Shown here: in pieces, positions 33,156 to 42,900 of the stretch | Numbering within the stretch: the first letter of the stretch is position 1 | Layout of the letters: every line of letters starts with the position of its first letter | Origin: an uncultured Bacteroidia bacterium | GTDB taxonomy: Bacteria > Bacteroidota > Bacteroidia > Bacteroidales > UBA932 | Assembly: GCA_902784435.1 (NCBI GenBank) | Contig: CACZUR010000001.1 | Coordinates: 80,144 to 144,143, forward strand | Reading direction: 5' to 3' | DNA length: 64,000 nucleotides | Notes under the pieces: generated by a model | Told to the model about the DNA's origin: nothing | What the model saw: only the letters and a program-made list of their open reading frames with translations | Databases searched by the model: none | Program-made: the position numbers and the translations under genes

Positions 33156-33683
33156 GTGGCAGACATCGGGAAATACAAGGAGGACCTGCAAAAGCACCTC
33201 CTTTCTGTTTGTACAGACACGGGGTTGTTGAAGGGTACGCTCCTTTCTTCACCAGATATTGATGATGCCTGGCTGCGTTATGCTCCTACGTTCTACGGGG
33301 ATGCTGTCCGCAATTTCAATGCTTATCCGGAGTTCTGTCTGGGCTGTGCCGGCTATCTTGGGATGGCTGTTGCATCTCTATGGGACAAGGACTGGGCAAA
33401 GTATATGGACACACCTTATTCCTATTTCCAAGGGGATAGGGGCTTCGATGACATGGATGACCATATTACGGATATCATCCTCCGGGATCGCAAACACAGC
33501 GTTCCCGCCATGCAATCCTGCGCAGCCAATGCCTATCACTTCCTCATGCGGGAGAGCCGCGAACCGGGGACGGCAGAAGCCTACAGGATGTTTCTCGCCA
33601 CCGTAGAAGTGATGTATAAGATTGGCGCAGCCATTGAACTCTGCCGTCTGGGATACAAGTTTGAGAAGGTAAACCTTACATAG
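33156..33683 (+). CDS. Hypothetical cytoplasmic protein
   Basis: About 175 residues, start GTG one base after the stop of the PNPOx lipoprotein gene (a TTG at 33144 overlapping that gene is a less likely start). The sequence has no signal peptide. It carries conserved-looking acidic and aromatic segments (YFQGDRGFDDMDDHITDIIL, SVPAMQSCAANAYHFLMRES) and is largely helical. I recognise no family. Tight spacing suggests co-translation with the upstream lipoprotein. Confidence 0.7.
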   Translation: MADIGKYKEDLQKHLLSVCTDTGLLKGTLLSSPDIDDAWLRYAPTFYGDAVRNFNAYPEFCLGCAGYLGMAVASLWDKDWAKYMDTPYSYFQGDRGFDDMDDHITDIILRDRKHSVPAMQSCAANAYHFLMRESREPGTAEAYRMFLATVEVMYKIGAAIELCRLGYKFEKVNLT

Positions 33684-33684
33684 G

Positions 33685-34068
33685 TTAGGCCCGGCAATTG
33701 TTCACAAAAACTTCCGGGGACATGACCTGCATGGGGCCGGGAGCTTTGCGGGAAAGCATTTCTTTGTCATTGGTGATGACGATGTCGCAGCATTGGTGGT
33801 AGGCAAAGGCTAACTGAGCGTTGTCTTCAATGTCTGCAAAAGGATCCTCGAGACCTGTTTTAAGGTCAAAGGTGTCTACGTAACTTGAATGGGTATTATT
33901 CAGCAAATACAGCATGGATTTCCGGAAAAATTCCATGGAATACCCCGGAACCCTGCCGCAAATATATGACGCGTCCAGGATGCTCTGTGTGGAAACCGCC
34001 ACCTCTATGTAGTGAGAGATAACACCTCGACAAATAATCAAACGGCATCGGTAAAAAAGTGAGTTCAC
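33685..34068 (-). pseudogene. PIN-domain toxin-like protein truncated at its 5' end
   Basis: The C-terminal two thirds of a PIN-domain nuclease are visible: VSTQSILDASYI, DPFADIEDNAQLAFAYHQCCDIVITNDKEML, then VMSPEVFVNNC. The N-terminal strand with the first catalytic Asp (usually xxDTNVxxD) is missing. The frame enters unrelated sequence near 34050, just before repeat copy B. The best explanation is that insertion or recombination at the repeat removed the promoter and first 40 or so codons. No partner antitoxin gene is seen. Confidence 0.7.
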
Positions 34069-34091
34069 CGCTGGAGTTACTAGTGCCGGAT

Positions 34092-34300
34092 GCTTTCGTG
34101 GTGTGGGCGCAATTGGTTGATTGATAGTCTATTATACAACTATCCCCGGGCTGTTTTGCTGGGGGATAATTGCATAATTGACTGATTTTGAGACGCTTGC
34201 CTCCACGTACCATTGGACCATTCCTTGCCTTCTAAGGTTCAGACCCGCAGGCCGTTTTCACCGTCCGGGAATTCGGCCGTTTTTCCGGATACAGCGCAGC
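34092..34300 (+). repeat. Dispersed hairpin-bearing repeat, copy B
   Basis: Direct copy of the element at 27673-27870. Its hairpin (TATCCCCGGGC with GCTGGGGGATA, about 34142-34171) keeps pairing despite several base changes, with one mismatch and one G-T pair. Only part of one 51-bp unit follows before IS66 remnant sequence. Copies A and B bracket 6.2 kb of accessory genes in direct orientation. Confidence 0.75.
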
Positions 34301-34604
34301 CTGGAATATGGGCTAGAGCAGAGCATGAACCTGCTGTTGTCGGGAAACTGGGCTTCGGAGACACGATAACTCTCACCATCCCCTCCTCAAATGAAGGAAG
34401 CCGCAGCCGGCCGTAATCAAGCATCATGGCGTATATCACTAGACCACCAGGTTCCTTACGGAGAAGTTTGATCCGGTTCTTGTTGATGAAGATGAACACG
34501 TCACCGTTCCTTAGGTCAATGGACATCTGGTTGTTCACGATTCCGGAGAGCATATGGAAGCTCTTACGCATGTCGGTAGGCTCCGTGAACAGCCAGTACC
34601 GCAT
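34301..34604 (-). pseudogene. IS66 tnpB (Orf2) remnant
   Basis: The first 77 or so residues match IS66 Orf2: EPTDMRKSFHMLSGIVNNQM, NGDVFIFINKNRIKLLRKEPGG, LVIYAMMLDYGRLRLPSFEE. A full protein is about 115-120 residues. Here the frame continues into unrelated sequence and the 51-bp repeat, so the 3' part is lost. The IS66 transposase gene tnpC is absent altogether. Confidence 0.75.
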
Positions 34605-34616
34605 GCCCTATCCAGA

Positions 34617-34981
34617 CTAAACACGGCTCGCTACCCCATACATGATAGCCTGAAGGTGTTCCGGGGTCATAATGCCCTGCAAACGCATGGCCGTGTCAGA
34701 ACCTATCCGGAGTTCCACTGTCATGGGGCTCTCCGATGTGTCCTCCTTGCCTTTGCTTCTTCGATATACTTGTCTGGACACCCCGGAGCAGAAGCCGGGC
34801 CTCCGGTTATCTGCAAAAAGCACCCTTCCACGCCAGGAACCATATCCTCCCTGGCATACATCCGTTTCGCATAGTAGAATGTCGCTTCCGGGATGCTCAG
34901 CTCCCGCAAACGTTGCTTGACTGTGATACCATGCTCCTGGCTATAGCTCACAATCTCTTTGATCTGTTCACGTGTCATCAT
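34617..34981 (-). pseudogene. IS66 tnpA (Orf1) remnant with frameshift
   Basis: The N-terminal part (MTREQIKEIVSYSQEHGITV, then RELSIPEATFYYAKRMY) is in one frame from 34981. The C-terminal part (SPMTVELRIGSDTAMRLQGI, then MTPEHLQAIMYGV) is in another. The switch lies around 34790-34830. With the truncated tnpB and no tnpC this is a dead IS66 copy. Confidence 0.75.
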
Positions 34982-35019
34982 AACTTTTACAACTGTAATG
35001 GTTAGGATGGCAAAGTTAA

Positions 35020-35035
35020 CCCCGCTTGCGCGGGG
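35020..35035. other. Hairpin at the outer edge of the IS66 remnant
   Basis: CCCCGC-TTGC-GCGGGG, a perfect 6-bp stem with a 4-nt loop, 39 nt upstream of the tnpA remnant. It may mark the IS66 end or its former promoter region. The gap 34982-35309 holds this and two further hairpins but no gene. Confidence 0.5.
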
Positions 35036-35097
35036 CTACAAGGGTACTTTATCGGAGGCATACTACGACTCGCAGTGAATAGCATGCAACTAAACGT

Positions 35098-35143
35098 TAG
35101 TAGCAGCGACTTACCGTCACTTTCGGCAAAGTCGCTGCTACTA
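35098..35143. other. Perfect 15-bp inverted repeat
   Basis: TAGTAGCAGCGACTT (35098-35112) pairs with 35129-35143 across 16 nt. It has no T-run on either side, so it is not a classical terminator. It lies between the IS66 remnant and the 3' end of the third fimbrillin-like operon. Its role is unclear. Confidence 0.6.
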
Positions 35144-35222
35144 GCATTAATAACGTATCACTTACACGTACTTCCTCGAAGACCTCTGAGGCTGTATTTA
35201 TCGGATGCCACCCTTTCGAAAA

Positions 35223-35252
35223 GAGTTCAGGAAAGGGGGCCCTCCTGAACTC
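35223..35252 (-). terminator. Hairpin downstream of the 736-residue lipoprotein gene
   Basis: GAGTTCAGGA (35223-35232) pairs with TCCTGAACTC (35243-35252), with further GC pairing possible in the loop. It is 58 nt past the stop codon on the minus strand and is the likeliest transcription end, though a U-tract is poor. Confidence 0.45.
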
Positions 35253-35309
35253 AAATTTTCAGACTCATCCGGTAACGACCAAAGAGGTCGCCTACGGAGT
35301 GGACGAAGT

Positions 35310-37520
35310 TCAGTTGGAAGGTGTATAGGTAAATGATACACCCGTTAGACCAACCTGATTACCCGTATCACCCTGAACCATCTTCACTGCATTTGTGCCA
35401 GTAGGCAGAGAAGAAGATGATAAGGTAAAGTTATTGGATGAGACAGCCGGACTTAAAGCAGAGAATGTAGAACCTCCGTTGGTACTGTATTGCAGAGAAA
35501 CCGTTTTCGCTTTAGTAGTCCACTGAGTCAGATTAAACGTAACGGCCGACATAGTTCCATCCTTCAGAATCACGATAACGTCACCGGCCTTCGTAACAGG
35601 ATAATCGGTAACATTGCTCGTCTGCTTTGATGCCAACTTGAGCGAGATGGATACGCAAGAGTCGTCATAGACATCATTATGATCAGCATAACTATTGCTC
35701 CAACCGTTTGAACCAATTGTTGTGAATGCAAAACTATAGGTCTTATTCACTGGTTCGGGATCTCCACCGCCGCTACTTGCTGCCTCCTGATTAATCGTCA
35801 GAGTAACGTCAGAAGCCAGACCTGTTCCGGAAACAGAAAGGGTAGCCGTCTTAGCACTTGTTTCTGTATTCGCAACGAGTGTTACGGTAATTGTTCCGGC
35901 CTCAACGACAACAGGGGTGCCGGTATCAGGAATGACACCATCATCATTGGAAGTAACAGAAACAGTAGGCAGCGTAGTGGCATACCTATTGGCGGTATAA
36001 TTGAACACGACGGAAGTGGCGCTTGCTGACACATTCTTTGTCTTCTCGGATTCCTCGAATGTGATGACAGGAGTAGTATCAATTGCGCACCAACTTGCAG
36101 GATAAAGAGTTATAGGGCTTTGGGTTTCACTAGCATAACAACTGAACAACGAGCTGCCGCCATTAAAACGTATTGTTTTCCTGTTCGCATTTCCGGCAGA
36201 TTCAATCACATATGTCCCATCATTGTTTTTTACAATGTTCCAATATGCATTTCCATTCGCATCAGGCTCCGCCTCGCCCTTTAGATGATTATTGGTGCCG
36301 CTACCACCTGCCGCATAAAGATAATTCCCATCTGCATCTACAATGGTGTATTTCCCTTCATATTCACCTGTAGTTACGCGCGTGAAAGTGAAAAGACAAT
36401 CTTCGATACCACTGACATATGTAATGGTTTTAGTACCTTCATTGACCGTAATAGCCAGCGGGTTGGAGAGGTTGTTTCCAGTCGAGTACTTTTTAGCCGC
36501 ATAAACCTGAGCACTCTTGACACCGGTGATGAAATAGTCACCATCTTTTTCAAGCGATGTAATTAAATCGCCAGTAACCCCAGTCATATCCACATTGAAC
36601 TTCGTCAGTCCGGCGTTTTCAAAAGCGAGGGTTCTGGAAGGGCTGGTCAAATTTACCGTCTTCGAATAAACCTTCTTATTTGTGGTTACGGCCACGGTGA
36701 AATTCTCGGAGAGTGTGGCCTCGGAGCAACGGAACCATACGGGGATAGGATTATCGGAACCGCCGGTGAAATAGGTCTCAGTCGCAGGAGTTAACTCAAT
36801 GGAGTTGGAACCAAAATACGGAGCGATATCATATGCTCCATCAAGAGGTCGAATCTCATAATAGCCCTGCAATTTAATGTTTTCCTCGCTTGTAGAGAAG
36901 GTAATCTTGTTAATAACTTCATCAGTCGTGGGAGCCTTGATATTCATCAGAACGGTAGAGCCGATACGCTCAAAACGAGCACTGACATCCGTCGGGCGGG
37001 ACGGCTGATTCATAATGGGTTCGGAAATCAGAAGGTCTGCATTCTTGTCAAAAGAATTCAGTGCGAACGTCTGCTTTTGAGGGATTATTCCACGATACGT
37101 ACCATTTGCCTCACTCTTTACGGTATAACTCGCTGCAGGATAAACGAAGATATAGGAGAAATTCGCCTCACCGCTGTTTCCACTGAAATTCATCGTAAAG
37201 GTGGCAGAGGATGCATCATCGGCAAGCGGCGAGGACGTTACACGCGTCGTCTGGATGGTAGGAGTCCCAGAAACGGTGCTGACTTCGTAGCAGCCGATGG
37301 CGTCACCTGCAGACCACCCAAGGCCATAAGACGTTTTGTTCAAATCTGTGCCATTCTCAAAAATGTAGGTTTTGGTCTCGGGCTCTCCAGCCTTAACACG
37401 CATTATGCCAGCCTTCTGAGCTTCAGGGTCGATCTTACCTACAACAGATTCTTTCTGGCATGCCTGGAAGGCCATGAGTGCGAGCGCTGCAACAATTGCG
37501 GTTACAATTTGTCTTTTCAT
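35310..37520 (-). CDS. Fimbrillin-like multidomain lipoprotein without nuclease
   Basis: A 736-residue exported protein with lipoprotein signal (ALMAFQACQKE, cysteine near residue 21). Residues about 45-330 resemble the fimbrillin-like (Mfa-like) domain seen in the two neighbouring paralogues: ETKTYIF, GWSAGDAIGCYEV, FVYPAASYTV, IPVWFRCSEATLSENFTVAV. A middle region (DGDYFITGVKSAQVYAAKKY) has a counterpart in the 1146-residue paralogue. Residues about 510-605 are a BACON-like Ig domain ending LASDVTLTINQEA. The C-terminal 125 residues form a beta-sandwich (GLTGVSFTYTPSN). It is probably surface-displayed. It is preceded by a small peptide gene, as are both paralogues. Confidence 0.85.
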   Translation of the reverse strand: MKRQIVTAIVAALALMAFQACQKESVVGKIDPEAQKAGIMRVKAGEPETKTYIFENGTDLNKTSYGLGWSAGDAIGCYEVSTVSGTPTIQTTRVTSSPLADDASSATFTMNFSGNSGEANFSYIFVYPAASYTVKSEANGTYRGIIPQKQTFALNSFDKNADLLISEPIMNQPSRPTDVSARFERIGSTVLMNIKAPTTDEVINKITFSTSEENIKLQGYYEIRPLDGAYDIAPYFGSNSIELTPATETYFTGGSDNPIPVWFRCSEATLSENFTVAVTTNKKVYSKTVNLTSPSRTLAFENAGLTKFNVDMTGVTGDLITSLEKDGDYFITGVKSAQVYAAKKYSTGNNLSNPLAITVNEGTKTITYVSGIEDCLFTFTRVTTGEYEGKYTIVDADGNYLYAAGGSGTNNHLKGEAEPDANGNAYWNIVKNNDGTYVIESAGNANRKTIRFNGGSSLFSCYASETQSPITLYPASWCAIDTTPVITFEESEKTKNVSASATSVVFNYTANRYATTLPTVSVTSNDDGVIPDTGTPVVVEAGTITVTLVANTETSAKTATLSVSGTGLASDVTLTINQEAASSGGGDPEPVNKTYSFAFTTIGSNGWSNSYADHNDVYDDSCVSISLKLASKQTSNVTDYPVTKAGDVIVILKDGTMSAVTFNLTQWTTKAKTVSLQYSTNGGSTFSALSPAVSSNNFTLSSSSLPTGTNAVKMVQGDTGNQVGLTGVSFTYTPSN

Positions 37521-37532
37521 TGCGAACGTAGA

Positions 37533-37706
37533 TTAGAAATCGACATCTGTATAGTCATTGATATTTCCCGTGCTCTCATTGAAGAAAACACCGGCAGCAT
37601 TCATTACGCCTAGGCGTTTGTTAGGGCTCTGGCAAATTACCCCCTCGAATCGTACCACGAGGGCTTCAGCCTCTGGGGCTGTGTAAGTAAGTTTTTGTTC
37701 AATCAT
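37533..37706 (-). CDS. Small peptide gene 1 upstream of a fimbrillin-like lipoprotein
   Basis: A 57-residue reading frame between a perfect promoter and the 736-residue lipoprotein gene, 12 nt before its start. The peptide has the pattern K-x-x-Y-x-x-P-x-x-E-x-L-x-x-x-x-E-G-V-I-C-Q-S near its N-terminus and ends DYTDVDF. The same pattern occurs in small frames at 43415-43576 and, less strictly, 46395-46556, each in front of a paralogous lipoprotein. No signal peptide is visible. Conservation in three positions argues that it is real. Function unknown. Confidence 0.75.
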   Translation of the reverse strand: MIEQKLTYTAPEAEALVVRFEGVICQSPNKRLGVMNAAGVFFNESTGNINDYTDVDF

Positions 37707-37866
37707 AATAATATGGATTTAAAGAATTGATTCGGCAAGGGGCATCCGGCGGATTCTGCATCCCTAATCTGGCACCTAAGGGCACAGATAAGCGCTAAGG
37801 TATGGATGTGGTTTTCCATGTGTGGCTTCTAAAGGTAAGGATAACTAATTCCGCTTTTCCAAGTCA

Positions 37867-37897
37867 CAAAGATAGTTTTTTAATTCCGGGAAAGCAA
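37867..37897 (-). promoter_or_regulatory. Promoter of the peptide 1/lipoprotein operon
   Basis: TTG (37895-37897), 20-nt spacer, TATCTTTG (37867-37874) on the minus strand. The transcript would have a leader of about 155 nt before the peptide ATG, long enough for regulation. Part of it can pair as ATCTG/CAGAT around a GC-rich loop. Confidence 0.7.
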
Positions 37898-37928
37898 GCC
37901 GCGCGTAACTTTTTTTCCGGATAATCCT

Positions 37929-37936
37929 TATCTTTG
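37929..37936 (+). promoter_or_regulatory. -7 box of the SDR gene
   Basis: TATCTTTG ends 4 nt before the ATG at 37941, which predicts a leaderless mRNA. It is divergent from the minus-strand promoter 30 nt away. Confidence 0.55.
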
Positions 37937-37940
37937 CGCT

Positions 37941-38744
37941 ATGAAGAATGCATCCCAAAAGCAGCAAGGCGTCGCCCTCATCACCGGAGCCAGTTCCGGG
38001 ATGGGGCTGGAGTTCGCCCGGCAGCTGGCCGCGAGGGGCTACGGACTGCTCCTGGTGAGCAATCGGCTCCGGGAGCTCTCGCAGGCGGCCGAGAACCTTC
38101 GGAAGGATTTTCCCGCCGTTCGCGTGGAATGCCGATGCCTGGACCTTTCGGCGCATGGCGTGGCCCGGGACGTGCTCTCCTGGTGCGACGAAATGGCCCT
38201 GGAGCCTACCGTGCTGGTGAACAATGCCGGCATGTTTTTCATGAAGTACCTTTCGCCGGAGATCCTTCCCCAGGCCGATGCCATGATGGCCCTGCACATG
38301 GAAACCGTCACCGACCTCTGCGTGCTGGTGGGAGAGCGGATGAAAGCGCGCGGGCAGGGCTACATCCTGAACATGTCTTCCCTGACCGCCCGTCTCCCCG
38401 CCCCCGGGATTGCCGTGTATTCGGCCAGCAAAGCCTATCTGAAAAGCTTTGGCAGGGGGCTTTCCTATGAACTGCGTCCCTTTGGCGTGCGGGTGACCAC
38501 CGTGTGCCCGGCGGCCGTGGACACCGGCCTGTACCCCCTGAGCGCCCGCCTGCGGAAAATCCTTCGCCGAACGGGCCTCCTCTGGCCGCCCGCGCGGCTG
38601 GTCTCCCGGGCCCTCCGGGCCCTGTTCCGCGGCCGGCGCGTGGTGAGTCCCGGCCTGGTCAACCTCCTCCTGCCGGCCCTTGTCGCCGCCCTCCCCTCCC
38701 GCCTCATCGACCGCCTGGGGATGAGGTGGATCGGGAAGGCGTAG
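37941..38744 (+). CDS. Short-chain dehydrogenase/reductase
   Basis: A 267-residue SDR-family oxidoreductase. The NAD(P)-binding motif TGASSGMG is at residues about 15-22, NNAG at about 94-97, the catalytic Ser in ILNMSSLTA, and the YSASKAYL active-site Tyr and Lys near residue 160. An Arg/Asn position after strand 2 (VSNRLREL) hints at NADPH preference. The C-terminal 70 residues are very rich in Arg and Leu and may contact a membrane. Substrate unknown. It is core-like and GC-rich, unlike the neighbouring lipoprotein genes. Confidence 0.92.
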   Translation: MKNASQKQQGVALITGASSGMGLEFARQLAARGYGLLLVSNRLRELSQAAENLRKDFPAVRVECRCLDLSAHGVARDVLSWCDEMALEPTVLVNNAGMFFMKYLSPEILPQADAMMALHMETVTDLCVLVGERMKARGQGYILNMSSLTARLPAPGIAVYSASKAYLKSFGRGLSYELRPFGVRVTTVCPAAVDTGLYPLSARLRKILRRTGLLWPPARLVSRALRALFRGRRVVSPGLVNLLLPALVAALPSRLIDRLGMRWIGKA

Positions 38745-38756
38745 CCACCCGGCTAC

Positions 38757-38790
38757 AAAAAAAGCAGCAACTCCGTGGGGAGTTGCTGCT
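38757..38790 (-). terminator. Intrinsic terminator of the nuclease/lipoprotein operon
   Basis: On the minus strand a perfect 12-bp stem (AGCAGCAACTCC, arms 38763-38774 and 38779-38790) with a 4-nt loop is followed by seven T. It is 4 nt past the stop of the nuclease frame, which shows the nuclease segment still lies in a transcribed unit. Confidence 0.9.
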
Positions 38791-38794
38791 GTCG

Positions 38795-39859
38795 TTACCA
38801 GAGTGTGGTTTTTGTCTTTTCGGCCGTAACCTGCAGGTCCGATGGAACCCTTGGGAAGAAGTCGAAGCCTGCCCGCTCTTCCACCGAATCGATGGTGCAT
38901 TGGTAGTCGGGCAAGGCCGATGCATCGTTCGTGTGTCCGCTCTGGTTGGTGAACACATAGGCGCATCCTTTCGCGGCGGTCATGACTCCGTTAGTATTGA
39001 AAGTGCATTTCAGCAGGCACTTGTAGAAGTGGCTGGGAATCTGAATGCCTCCGGAGTATTGGGCCGTTCCCTCATACAGCACACCGGTCACCACATAGAG
39101 CGTGTCCCGCCCCGAGGGTGCCGCGGCCTTTACTTTGTCCTCCAGCTTGTTCCAGATACCTCCGTTGAAGTCCTGGTTCTGGGGAGCCTGGTTGGAGTGG
39201 TAGAAGGTCTGTTTGTTCTGGGCGACGATGGTCTGCCGATAGTTGGAGGCCACGAGGTGGCCTTTGCTGTATCCGCTCACGCCGCTCTGCTGCCAGGAAC
39301 CCAGTCCGGTGAAGGCGGGGTCGTCCGTCCAGCCGTCGTTGCGGCCTACGTTGTTGTCGGCCCACATGGAGGCGTGCATGGCATGTGCCGTCCAGAGCGG
39401 AGCTTTCTTGCTGCCGTCCAGCATCACCGTGTAGTTGCGCACCTTTTTGGAATTGTCCATATAGGTGTGCGTGGCGACGGCGCGGTTGGCGTTGTCCGTC
39501 CTGAAACGGTACCACTGATACCCGCGGTTCGTGGCCTCGTTGCCGCTGGCCATGCTTCCGGAAGTGCTCACTTCGGGGACCTCGTAGCAGGTCAGGTAGC
39601 CCAGGCTGGCCGTTGCCGCACTTTGGGTGGTGGTGAAGGATTTCACGCTGCTTTGAATGGTGACGTACTGCGAGCCGTCCCACACGTCCATGAAGGCCTG
39701 ATAGTAGTAGGTCGTGCTCTCCGCGAGGCCGGTGACAGACACTGAATAGCTGCCGCCGGCATCGTAGATACCTCCATAATAATATACGGTCGATGTCAAA
39801 GAACTCTGGCTTGTACCATACCGGAAGCCGATATTCTGCGGTCCCGGGCTGGTTGTCAC
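38795..39859 (-). CDS. FN3-like plus NUC1 DNA/RNA endonuclease segment, cut off from its lipoprotein by one in-frame TGA
   Basis: The open frame runs from 39961 and encodes a fibronectin-III-like domain (SYSVSVTGLAESTTYYYQAF) followed by a DNA/RNA non-specific endonuclease domain. The latter has GYSKGHLVASNYRQT in place of the usual DRGH, and FNGGIWNKLEDKV with the metal-site Asn. The only start-like codon, GTG at 39859, lies inside the FN3 strand order, and no signal peptide exists. The codon directly upstream of this frame (39962-39964) is the TGA ending the 1146-residue lipoprotein, in the same frame. The neighbouring 860-residue paralogue has the same domains uninterrupted. It is either a split pseudogene or a readthrough extension. 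Confidence 0.75.
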   Translation of the reverse strand: MTTSPGPQNIGFRYGTSQSSLTSTVYYYGGIYDAGGSYSVSVTGLAESTTYYYQAFMDVWDGSQYVTIQSSVKSFTTTQSAATASLGYLTCYEVPEVSTSGSMASGNEATNRGYQWYRFRTDNANRAVATHTYMDNSKKVRNYTVMLDGSKKAPLWTAHAMHASMWADNNVGRNDGWTDDPAFTGLGSWQQSGVSGYSKGHLVASNYRQTIVAQNKQTFYHSNQAPQNQDFNGGIWNKLEDKVKAAAPSGRDTLYVVTGVLYEGTAQYSGGIQIPSHFYKCLLKCTFNTNGVMTAAKGCAYVFTNQSGHTNDASALPDYQCTIDSVEERAGFDFFPRVPSDLQVTAEKTKTTLW

Positions 39860-39961
39860 TCCGCTGAACGAAGCGGTCAGGGTTGCCCCTGACTCGCTTA
39901 CGTCAGACGAAGAGACGGCGGTGTAGTTACCTACCCCGGAGGTTCCGCCTCCGGATGGGTT

Positions 39962-42900
39962 TCAATTGAAATTAATGGTAATAGACTTGACGTATCCGGC
40001 ACCTGAACCATTCGTGATGACGAAGTATTTAGAGACGCCGTCACCGTTGAATGTGTATGTGGTTCCGGAAATGCCGGGACTTACTGAATCTGCTGTTGTA
40101 GGATTTGCAGAAGAGCCCATCTGGACTGTGAGGTTCTTGTTGCTATCGGAAGAATCGTATTCGATGACAATGGAAGCAATTCCAGCGGGCATGGCGTCGG
40201 CATTGTACATAGTGCCGGTACCATTGGAATTACCCGCAGCTCTCCACTGGAGCTTTTGTCCATTAACATAGACTTGCTGAATCTTGAATGCATATCCTTC
40301 AAGCGTTGCGTCATCAAATGCGTTCTTGGAACCATATGCCGAGGGCAGATTCTGCGTATTCGAGTCGATAACAATAGGATTAATGTTGGAACCACCGGCA
40401 TTGGGATCTATCAATGTTGCATGATAGACGTCAGAGACACCGTCGACAGCACCATTGCCACCCTTTGCCGTAACCTGGACGTCATAAGTACCATAGGCGC
40501 TCATTGTGAAGGTCCAGCTTGTCGCCGTCAGGCCGGTCTTGGATTGGGTATCGCAAGTTACATCGTAAGAAGTGGCGCCATCCACGGCATTCCAGTTCGC
40601 GGTAATGGTCTTGGCATCGTGGTTGAGCTGCAGCGTAATGGCAGGCTTGGCAAGATGAATCTCTCCATTGCGGGCGAACAGGTAGTTGTTCTGGGCGATT
40701 TCAGGAGTGACATCATTGTTCTTGACATACTTCTGAAGTTTTCCGTATACAATAACCTCGTCATTGACAGCCAGCTGATTTTCATCGGTAAAATCACCAC
40801 CGTTGAAGTTCTTGCCACGGAAAACCGTTACGCTGCCGTTGCCGGATGCAATTGTATAGGTAGCATTGCCATAACCGTTCGGATTATCAGTATTCTTCAC
40901 GCTGAAATCAGAAATGGCAGTTACCGTACCGGCCACATACACCGAAGTTGCAGAATAGCCGCCATCATCAAGAGCATCGATGAGTTCCAGAGCCTTGGCT
41001 ACATTATAAGGATCTTCCCAAGTACCGGAACCGGCGGGAGCGGGGGCGTTACCGGAATTGGGGTCAATGAGTTCTGCCTGCTTAACGTCGGAAACACCGT
41101 CTACAACACCATTGGCGCCCTTAGCCGTCACCTGGACATCATAAGTACCATAGGCGCTCATCGTGAAGGTCCAGCTTGTTGCGGTCAAACCGGTCTTGGA
41201 CTCATTGCCGCATGTAACGTTGTAGGAGGTGGCGCCGTCTACGGCATTCCAGGAAGCCGTAATCTTCTTGGCATTGTTGTCAGTAGCGATGGTCACCACA
41301 GGCTTGGCGAGATGAATCTCTCCATTGCGGGCAAACAGGTAGTTGTTCTGGGCGATTTCAGGAGTGACATCATTGTTCTTGACATACTTCTGAAGCTTTC
41401 CGTATACAATAACCTCGTCATTGACAGCCAGCTGATTCTCATCGGTAAAATCACCACCGTTGAAGTTCTTGCCACGGAATACGGTTACGCTGCCGTTGCC
41501 GGATGCAATCGTATAGGAGGCATTGCCATAACCGTTCGGATTATCAGTATTCTTTACACTGAAATCAGAAATGGCAGTTACCGTACCGGCTACATACACC
41601 TCTGTTTGAGAATACCCATTATTTGCAAGGGCGTCAATGAGTTCCAGGGCCTTCGCTACATTATAAGGATCATCCCAAGTACCGGAACCGGCAGGGGCGG
41701 GAGCCGACGCTCCGGCGCGCTGAATCACATACACGGTTTCGGTGGCATTGCCGCAAGTGATGGTGATGGTACCCATCTGGCGCTCTGCACCGGTGTTGTC
41801 TTCGTCGGCAGATACCTCAATATCTTGATCAGCAGCAGCAGCATTATCGCCTTCGGGATCGATGCTGAAATCGCCGTTTTCGATGTTTACATTGGTGCTC
41901 CAAGCGGCATCGGTCGTTAAGGTAAATGATGCCACGCCGCCCACTGCATCAAGATAAAGCTTGTTGCCTTCTGACAGGCCACTTAAAGTGATGGTGTTTA
42001 CAGGAACGGGCGTTACTGTGGACGAATTGGCATAGAGCTGGATGGCCGTCTGTTGGGATGTGTAACAAGCAAAACGAGGGTTTGAAGCATTGTACTGTAA
42101 CTTCCTATCGGTAGCACCGACATTGGTAATGCTGGTAGGAGTTACTGTCCATTTGAATGAATCTGCCTCTCCTTTATCTGCACGGGCGACCGAATTGCCG
42201 GAAGACCAGTACAGATACTGATCACTTGTTTCTCCGGGAACCTTAATATAGAAAGCGCCATTTCCGGCATCTTCCAGGGTTATGCTGGTGACAGCCTCGG
42301 ATGTAATCTCGATGGTACCTTCATTTTCCGGAACCTCTATTGAACTATAATAAGGGTTGTTAGCAGTGGTGTAAGTGCCCATTGCATAGGTCTTGGAATC
42401 CTTGACGGCAGTTACCAGATATTCACCGCCATCGGAAATCTCGGATGCAGCCGTATAGACGGTAGCGGCAGGTTTCTCTACGCGGTAAGAAGCCAGGTTG
42501 AAGCCGAATTTGGTAAGGCCGCCATCCTTGAACTTGATTTCCGGAGAGTCAATGAGGGCATGCTGGGCATCCTGCCCGTTGCGATAGTAGTTGGCCTTGT
42601 CGGTTTCTACTTCCACGCCAATCTTGTCGTTCTCCTCTCCCCAGTCACGTTCTGCGATAACGCGGAACCACACGACATCATCGCCGGTTGCAACCAGTTC
42701 GTCGCTGACGGTCAGGGTAATGACCTTGGAATTGGAGGAGCTATCATAAAAAGCATCGGAGATGGTTCCGGTAATGGGGTCGTACTTGACGCGGCCGGCC
42801 ATGTTGACGGGAGCCGTCAGCGTCACTTTCTTAATCTTTTCACCGGCGGTGATGCCCACCAGCTGGAGGCGGACAACCGTACCCAGGCGGCGGAAACTGA

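Noticed and set aside
35098-35143. Integron attC site
   Set aside because: The inverted repeat lacks the paired RYYYAAC/GTTRRRY core sites and no integrase is in view.
39962-39964. TGA recoded as a sense codon throughout the genome
   Set aside because: TGA is used as a normal stop in many intact core genes here, such as cinA, citD and the SBP gene, so only local readthrough could apply.
40256-41920. A 554-codon plus-strand frame opposite the OB-repeat lipoprotein gene
   Set aside because: It runs across the tandem duplication in antisense, has no promoter or signal and reads as a shadow.
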